Positions 27,580 to 36,500 of a stretch of DNA of 64,000 nucleotides are shown here, piece by piece (within the stretch, counting starts at the first letter, position 1; every line of letters begins with the position of its first letter). The stretch spans positions 1,297,501-1,361,500 of the forward strand of contig JAKOON010000017.1 in assembly GCA_022577435.1 (NCBI GenBank). The letters run 5' to 3'. Made by a program: the position numbers and the translations under genes. The DNA comes from Embiotoca jacksoni (lineage: Eukaryota; Chordata; Actinopteri; Embiotocidae). The notes beneath the pieces were generated by a model that ran no database searches, was not told the origin of the DNA, and saw nothing but the letters and a program-made list of their open reading frames with translations.

Positions 27580-30500
27580 CTGAGCGAGGTGGCGGATTAG
27601 TCACGAAGACCCTGTGACTTACATTTTCTCCCCATTCTTCACATGGCAGGGTGTGTCCCAAACCAGAAAGAACAGCTGAGAAAGCACAACACAAGCACAG
27701 AACATCTCTGTGTCCCAAACACACACACACACACACTCACACTCACACTCACGCTCACACATCGCAGCGTTCCTCGTCTCTGACTCCAGGAAACCAAACC
27801 TGCGGCTCTTGAATCTCAGTAATCACAAAGGAGCTAATTTACGCCACAATCACAAAACAACTGTCTTCTAATTATGTACATACAGATGATTGGATCCAAC
27901 GTGGATCACATAATCAAGAACCCTCAAAATGACTTGTAGGGAAGAAAGCTTGCAACCAGACAGGCTAATAGTGGCAGATGGAAAACTAGGGAAACCCCAC
28001 ATGAATCACAAACTCTATGTCAGCACTGCAAAGCACGGGATGAGGATGACACATCACTTTCAACCAAATGAAAACCTTCAGGTGTTTGTTCTTGAAATCC
28101 CGACCCACAACACGAACACAAAACATTATTTATAACTTCATGCACTGTCCTTTTTTCCCAGAAAACCAACACAATCATACACACTCCGAGAGCCAAACAC
28201 GAAAATTCTTGTGTGTAGTACACATATGTGTGGAAATGTGTTATCTCCATTTTAAAAAAATCGGGGTTATTCTTGCAAGTGTTCCTGTATCAGACACATT
28301 CTAATGTACGTGTAAGGCCCCAACTTCATTTGGCAAATCCTTGCCTCACATCAAATTGAAGAAATTACACAATATAAGCAGAGCTTATGTCAAAGCCTGA
28401 GGCTGAAAGACTTTGTAAGCTCCTGTGAGACAGTCAATTCATCCAATGCACACAGCTAAAGAAACATCTTTCAGTCAGATTGGCTCATTTATAAGCACTT
28501 AGATTTTTAGGTGGTTTATTTTACAATTTGTATTAAAAGTGTAAAAAATGTAATTTCCTTGTGTAAAAATATCAATGAAGTTCATAGTTTATATAAAAGT
28601 ATTTAATTACTGTAGATGCTGAAAAAGGTCTGGGCAAATATCAAGAAACCTGCATTAAAACTATTATTTTAATACTTTCCCCCGTTTAGTGGTTTTCTTT
28701 ATCCAAAAGTGTTTTTTATCTAAAGAACAACTTTAGACAGGTTGTGTGTGTAATCTAATACTGCAGTGTGCTGTTTCAGCAGGGCAACTCACTCGGGTAC
28801 AAAAAGAAATATTTGTCTTGCTGCTGCAGTTTTTTATAACTGCTGGGATTTAGAGATATTTGTCTCTAATCCACAGTCCTCGTTGTCTACATTTTTTTTG
28901 TATCATAGTTACTGTCTAACAAAGAAATAATCCGTGTTGGGACATAAAATCCAAGTCATGAGCAGTTCAGTTAAAAAACATTTCATTCAGTGAAAGTCCT
29001 CAGTAATGTATACACATATAGGAAATGACTTGGGCCACTGCGGTCACATTTCAGCCCATCGATATTTATTCACTGCTTTGGTCTTATGTTGAACTGATAG
29101 TTGTGCCTTCTTTAGTGTCAGACAGGGAAATAATAAGGGCCAGTCGACGTGGTGACCCATGACTCACCCTTCTTTTACACTCATCATCATCGCACATTGT
29201 GTTTTAATGTGGCTCCAATGTGGCGCTCATCAACTCAGGCCAAAATGGCTTCAGATTAGAAACTCACTGGTTTGTGTCATTACAATGGACCCTGTTCGTA
29301 CAATGCTAACTATAAGAGAACGGCTGGATGGACACAAAAGGGCACAAAAATATGAAATGCAAATGATGCATGATAACCATCTGGAACGGTAGGGTAAATC
29401 TAGGCCTTCACTGCCCATGTCTAACAATTTCCCATTCTCAAATAATTGTCCCCGCACAGACCCTCAAATCATTCACAAAAGTGTAAAACCACTTGAAGAA
29501 CGTGCCTAACATGCCCACAAAATTGCATAAACGTATCACGTTGTAGATGCAATTCCAAGCAGATTCTGGGTTTACCTCACAGCAATTTCTGAATGTGCCG
29601 AGTGGAAGTGTGCAAGAATGTTAAATTACAGTGTCTTATTAATGACATGCCTTAACAGGAATGGGGCAGGTGCTGCTGCAGTCGTCTAGACAACACGAGG
29701 CTTTAATAATGTTGCTCTATGGTAAATTAAGCCGGGCTGAATACACATAAAAGACAGGATGAAAGAGGTGGGTGGGAAGCATGGCGCTTCCCTCTGATTA
29801 GCAAGTAAAGGAGAGCATTGGAGAGAGAGACAAGCGTCACAATACATCCGTCTTTGAGCAAACGCAGGAGCGTTTTTATCCTGACTCTTGCAGTAATCAC
29901 AGTTTGTGTGCGTGTTACTTTACTGCAAATATAAATATGTGAATTGTACAAAAGCAACAGGAAACCAACCTGAGGGAAATCTCCATTCCTAGGAAGGCTG
30001 AGGCTGGAAAAGTCCACGTCAGGGAGTCCCGTGTACATGTCCATGTGCATATCTGGAGTAGGGGTGGTAGTGCTGCTGTTCAAGTGGTATTGCCTAGAAG
30101 AGAAATGAGAGGTTTAATTTGTTTAACGATTACTTATTTCACGTAAAACGGACCTATGCTGTTTTCCAACAACGACATACTTCGCACTCATTCAGTTACA
30201 GAAATTGAAACCTTACAGCTGCCAAGAACCACAGCCTTGGACTACACTGCAATAAGCAGCAGACAAGTAAAATGGCCACTCAAGCAGATTAGTATCACAG
30301 TCAGGTCAGAAGATCATTTTTTCTAAAGATGTGAAAGTTGTATTATTTTACTATAATACAATGATCAAACTAATAATATTGCATTATATGACGTTTTTAA
30401 CAATTCCAACACGTCACACATACCGAGTCAACCACTTTCAGTTCTGTTTGTTGATAACAGTTTAAGAATTTTATTATGGACTAATGCCACAGGGGTGAAG

Positions 30501-33500
30501 CTGTAGTCTTGTTGCGTTAGTGAGTGAAAAACTGTTAATAAGACAGAAATCTGAAACCAGGTGTCCAAAGCCAGCAACAGCAGCAAATTTAACTGTCTGA
30601 TATACAAGTGCGACAAGAGAAAAAAAATGTTCAGGTCAGACAGGCAGACGGAGGGCGAGGTTAGAAAAAAGCCAGAAGAAAGTCAAAGAATAGAAACAAA
30701 CACAACTCCTACCCGATATGAAGATCCACTTATCCTGAATACCAACCATGCCCTTGTGCCCTATGTGAATATCTGACACAGGTCAACACACCTCGTATCA
30801 CCAACATGAGATATTTTGGGATTCTTGTCGAGTACAACTCATTATAACGCAAAATGCTGACAGTGGTGGAAGCACAGTCAAAACGAAAGCAAAACTAAAG
30901 GTGAAACTGTGAACCGTACCAGCCCAAGTTTCTCTCATCCAATCATGTGCCAGGGCTCAAGCTCAGGGGGGATTGAGCTTGGCTAAAGCTATTCAAAGGA
31001 TTTGGCTCTGCGTCCTCAAGCACGGGCCAGAGATCAGTGAGACTGATTGATTTAAGTTGAAAACACACCAAGAGGATGAAAGGGCAGCCCTCAGCCATGT
31101 GTATAGTAACCAAACCATGGAAACATAGTTTGTCTTCAAAAACAAAACAAAAAAACAACAACATGCAGCAAAAGGTAAATGCATGTAGATATATATTTAA
31201 TTTGTTTTCTAGTTTGGGTTACGATCAGTTTTCAAATTTCAGAGTCAGCTTTTTAAATCACCACAAATATCCCTGTGCTGCAGTGCAAACAACAGTTTTT
31301 AGGGGTTTACTGGGACTACTGATACTAATGTTGGTTCACAAACCTTTTTTGTGGCATTTGCAGCAGCTCTGTTTTCTTTATTTCTTTATTAAACAAACAC
31401 GAGGTTAAATATGACAAGAAATTGCTAACCCACCCATTGGAAAAAGACTTATTAATCATGAGTAAAGAATATAAACTAGAAAACAGGTAAAGTGACTGTT
31501 CAGTTCTCAGAAAGCGCTATGAATAATAACACTCCACGCTGGAAATCCCCTCTATGGACATTTGGCCAACAGTGATATGACAGTGATATCATTACAGCAG
31601 AAGTCTTGGCAGGGCAGCATCAGCTGCTTTCCAACAACACAAAGCTGGTTAGAGACTCCCAGCCAAAGCAGCTGACTGATTGACTATCCGTATGAAGACT
31701 TCCCATTCTACAATCTCTGATTTGAGGCTAAGTACTGGCCGTGAATGCAACAATGTCAGTTTAAAAATCTCCAGTCAGTCAGAGTTTACCACAGTGACAT
31801 TTGACAACTAGCTAGAAAGAGGTTGATTATATGGTTCAGTTGTAAAGTTGTAAAGTTTATTGTGGTGTTGCTGTTAACTGGCAAAGTAGATAACACCCTT
31901 TCAACACACTTACACCCACGGAGCAGTACAGCGTGCAATAACTGGGGAAATAAATCCCAAATTGAAAATTAAATGATTTTCAATGTACACCTTATATTAC
32001 CAGGGCTGTATAAATACTACTTTGAGCGCGGCAGATTGACTTTTTTGGACTCCCTATAAGTGAGTAAGACAAAGACATGCAACCATTTCAGGTTTCGTTC
32101 CTAAAACCATATCTCGTCATAATTATATGAGGAAACATAACCCTTTCACAACAGTTAAACATTTCTTCTACTACAGAGAAAACAGATGATTATCAGAGTT
32201 TACTGGATGCATAAGTGTTAATACTAAACAATGACACACAACTGCTAAGAATCCTTGTACGAACACTTCCTTACAGCTTGCACAATCATTAAATTGAACT
32301 ATTGCATCATCTGTGTGCAGAAGGTGAACTTCAGCTCATAAAACTGGGAAAGGCCTTAGTTTGACTGCAGGCCAAATCACCAGTGAATAATACAGAAATG
32401 GTGGGCAGCTGGTCAAACCAAATAGAGGAGCAGATATCGAAAAGCTCAACTCGTTTTAGTCTCTCAAAAAGACAAGAAAGAGGCTGTGTTGTTTCTACAG
32501 CACCTCTCCTTGAAATGTGGTGTATAGGAAGCAATTATCAAGCACTATAATGGAGTCAAGAAGCAGCAGCAGTGTGGGGGAGACCCACCAATATACTGTG
32601 ACTGCTACTTGTAGAAAAAAAGATTCAATACAGTGGGCTTTTTCTTCCAACATTAAATTGTTTTAAAAAAAGAAAAAAAAGAAAGAAGAAATACATTTAA
32701 CATGGGAACAATATAAAATGCTAGTATATTTAATGTTGTACATAAGTAGCATTAATGTAACGATCACTGCACACTACCATTACTGTATATATATTTTTTG
32801 GCATCAACCAACCTGTGCTGAGCAATCTGTAAGGAGTGGACTGTTTGATTTTAAATCCAATGTGCGCCGAGCCAAAACAAGGACAAACAGTCAACAGAAC
32901 GTGGTAGAGATGCAAAGCCCTGAGGTCAAAGCCCTCTGTCCTTTTTATTTAGTTGAAGTGAGAACAGAGATGAGACACCTTTAATGTGCTGCAGCACAAA
33001 TGTCTGCACAGAGTGAACTCCTGATCCTGAGGCCTTGTTCTTCTCTAAACATGTCTGCCGCATCACTCTGCAACTAAACATTTACTGACAGAGAATAGTA
33101 CTGAATTTACATTATTTTCAAAACCGCAGAGCTTTGAGCTTGTTCGATGAGGGTCGATATTACCAAACACTGAAGTAGTAGATGATATCTAATCATACCA
33201 ATCTTTCGCTGAACCACAGACCCCTCATGTTTCTGATCATATTTGCACACCATAAGACCGAGGGGGAGATAAGACTCTTGAAAAAGCTGCTCGGTGGCAG
33301 AAAATTCCACGTCAAGTGAACTTGAAAACCACACTGAGCTTTCACGTCATCTGAAGCTTGCACTTTCAAAGAAACCCTGCACAGACAGCAATAACAATAC
33401 AAAACACCTCAACTTGAACAAAATACACATCCAGTTGTGTTTCATTTGACTCAGGTTTAGAAATGATGACATATGTCATTTTAAAGGTTTTACTTTCACG

Positions 33501-36500
33501 AGCAGGAAATCCCATCTTCAAAATAGTAAGTCCTTAATACTGAATCACAAAACAGACCATTTATGTAGATGTACAAACCCACACAACTCTTTCATTCTAT
33601 CTACAAATTTATTATGTTTGCATTTGTTAAAACAATGCCTTGCCGCTATTGGAATTTAAACACACGGATAGTTGAGTCAGGATTTTTGACACAACAAAGT
33701 AAAACTGTACCACTGCTGTGATACATTGAGTGTCACCATGGCATTAAAATGAAGTGTACATGTGACCTTTTGTATGAGACTGCTGTTACGGTTAATTCCT
33801 GATCTTGCAATACCAGAATTACATGCGGACAGTTTCAAGTTTAGTCCTTCTCTTTTGCTCGCATACCTGTACTTACTGTGCCTAACTTTCTCCCTTACTC
33901 GTTCTGAGATTAGTCTTAGCTCCAAGCCGTTTAGATGTCAGAAATATGAAATGAAATTTCCACCCCTAATAGAAACAGATCTTCACCAAAACCGAGCAAA
34001 GGTGAGCTCAACAACCAAGCTCCAGCAGTAGCCAAAGGCAAGTAGGAAAACACATGTAAACACATTTCAAGTAAAAGGCTCAGCTGCGATTTTCAACAAC
34101 CACCATCGTATACTGAGCTATAAACGCTGCCAAAATATACCCGAGTGCCCAGCAGTACGGTGGCTAGATGCACGCAGTGTGGGCACTGATAAAGACTACA
34201 ATTGCAACATGCTGCTTAAGCACAGCCAACGTAGACAAGATGCCGCACAGCCTTTGCATTACACATACTTACACACCTCATGTGGGAACAAAGAGACAAA
34301 CACACCTCATTTAGTGATGAGGTCATAAAATCGGAGTCAAGTTGCAATAAGTTAAGTGTAACCCCCCCCTGGTGAGGCTGACGCCAGGCCACCCACTACA
34401 GGAAATGAAGGAGGTCTGATAAAGAGGACCATTCCCAATGAGCGGGTGGTTTACCGTCAGGATAAAAGGGTCATGTACTGCTTTGATTGTATGAGGTCAC
34501 TCCGAGGGTCAGTGATGCAATAATTGGATCAAATGTAAACATTCAATCAACCTTAAATCTCAAAATGAAGTGTCCTCAGAGGCCGTTTTAAATTTCGTGT
34601 ACTTCAATCACAGGATAAGACATCATCATGTTAGGGGGCACCTACATTTTGCTAATAGCAAAGTATCGCATCAATATTGCATTAAATTAATTCAACTACG
34701 AGTGAAGCAGCATCATTTGATTGCAGTTGAAGCACTATGCATCACAGACGTACTTACATTTGGCCATTTCTGATTATAAATATGTAACTAACAACTTTCT
34801 TTGTTGTTACTTATATTTTACATTACTCCTGCAATATTATGCAATTCTCCTTCTTGCCAAATACATAACTGTGAAGCTATGGCTTTCCTCTTGCATAATT
34901 TTACCACAATGATCGCCTTATATTAGTCATTAGTGTGTACCATTTTATTGTGCTTTTGCATATCTGTGTCCTACAGATAAAGTGGAAGTGTGTTGTTTAA
35001 TGTGGCAATGTTGTTGCAAAAACGTTATTGCTCTCAAGTATACAAATCATCAGCAGAAATCTCATGATACACCCACAACACAAACACCACAGTCTGAATG
35101 ACAAAAAATAAATAAATAAATAAAAAAGTATCATAATTCAGAGGCACAGAACCAACAAGGCATTATTAGCTCAAGTGTGAAACTCATGCGGGTAAAATCG
35201 CCACATTTCATCAGTACAGCCTTCAATCTAAAGGCCACTGCGTGTGAGTACTCAACATTGTATTTGTAATGGGATGTTCTCTCTCCGTCTCTCTGTGAAA
35301 AGTTACTTCAACCTTACTGTATCCTCACTTGTGATATTTCCTGCTGCTACACTATCTTTCTGAGCTCATTATTATACAAGGCATTGTGAAACGTGTTTGT
35401 TTTAACTTACTGGTTTCCAGATTGCATAGGGCAGTGTATGCTGTATCCAGCCTGCTGAGAGAAGGGTCCCCAGGAACCAGAGGAGGCATATATTGAACTC
35501 TAAAACACACAAAATGAAAATGTGTCATGCAAAAAAAAAACAAAAAAAAAAAAGAAATAAGAAAAGCACACAAAAATTATGCTAAACATTTTAAGTAGCG
35601 GTACAAATTTCTTGTAACATTAAAAATCGAATAACCAAGGTGCAAAGTGTTAATCCCTCCGATATATTTTGGCAGAATTAACAGCAAAAAGGATTTTGTA
35701 TCAAAATATGTTTGTTTAGAATTCAGTATAAGTATACAAGTATATATGCTATGACTGGGATGTCCAGATAAAGTCTATCTTTGCTCCATACATTCTTCAG
35801 AACTACATACCATCCGAGACAGATAACCGAGTACACTGACTACATTTTGTTTCGACGTGAATAGGCCTTTACCTCATCGGTTCAGCCAAATTGCACAATA
35901 CTCTTCCCCTCAGTGTAGTATGAAGAGGGTGATCATTTCAGTTTTACATGCCGTGGTTTTAAGAAATTCTCTGGAATTGCAATCATCAGCCCATTACCCG
36001 GAATTAGGGGGAACTTTGTGGTGCTCAAAACCTTTTGGGACTATTTCTTTTGGCAAATGTAAATCAAATTAAAACCTGAAACTGAGTTTATCCAAATGTT
36101 TAGCCAAAAGGATTCTGATATTTTTTAAGCCTTTAGATCTCACAGACACGGCATGTCACGCCTTGAGAATTGTGTTGGCATTAAAAGGTCCTGCTCTGGG
36201 GTGGTTCAGGTCTTACTTGTCTGACCAGCTTTTCTGTAAGCCTTGGTGTGAGCATCCTCTATTTTCAGACCAATTCTATTTTCTCTTTGCCATGCTCCCA
36301 TCTGCCTTTATCTCATTCTGACTTGACTACTGTAAAGCTCTTTATGTTGTAGTCAACCCTCCCTCTCATGCTTACAGTTGATACCGAATACGGCAGCAAA
36401 TTTTTTAACAAGAACAGCAGGCGAGTCCCTTTCTCCCGCACTTCACTGGCTCCCTGTTTGTTTTAGAATTGATTTTAAGATTTTATTGTTTGCCTCCAAA

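Larger units (their letters stand above)
10845..29969 (-). other. sbno2 intron between coding exons 3 and 4 (19.1 kb)
   Basis: The frame passes directly from FPQ (exon 3) to DLSCIDD (exon 4) in phase 0, so no missing exon is required. It holds most of the repeats of the window. Stretches 12.3-15.9, 18.2-22.1 and 24.9-29.9 kb show no gene or clear repeat beyond short tracts. The frame at 20001-20372 (123 codons) has no recognisable domain. Confidence 0.65.
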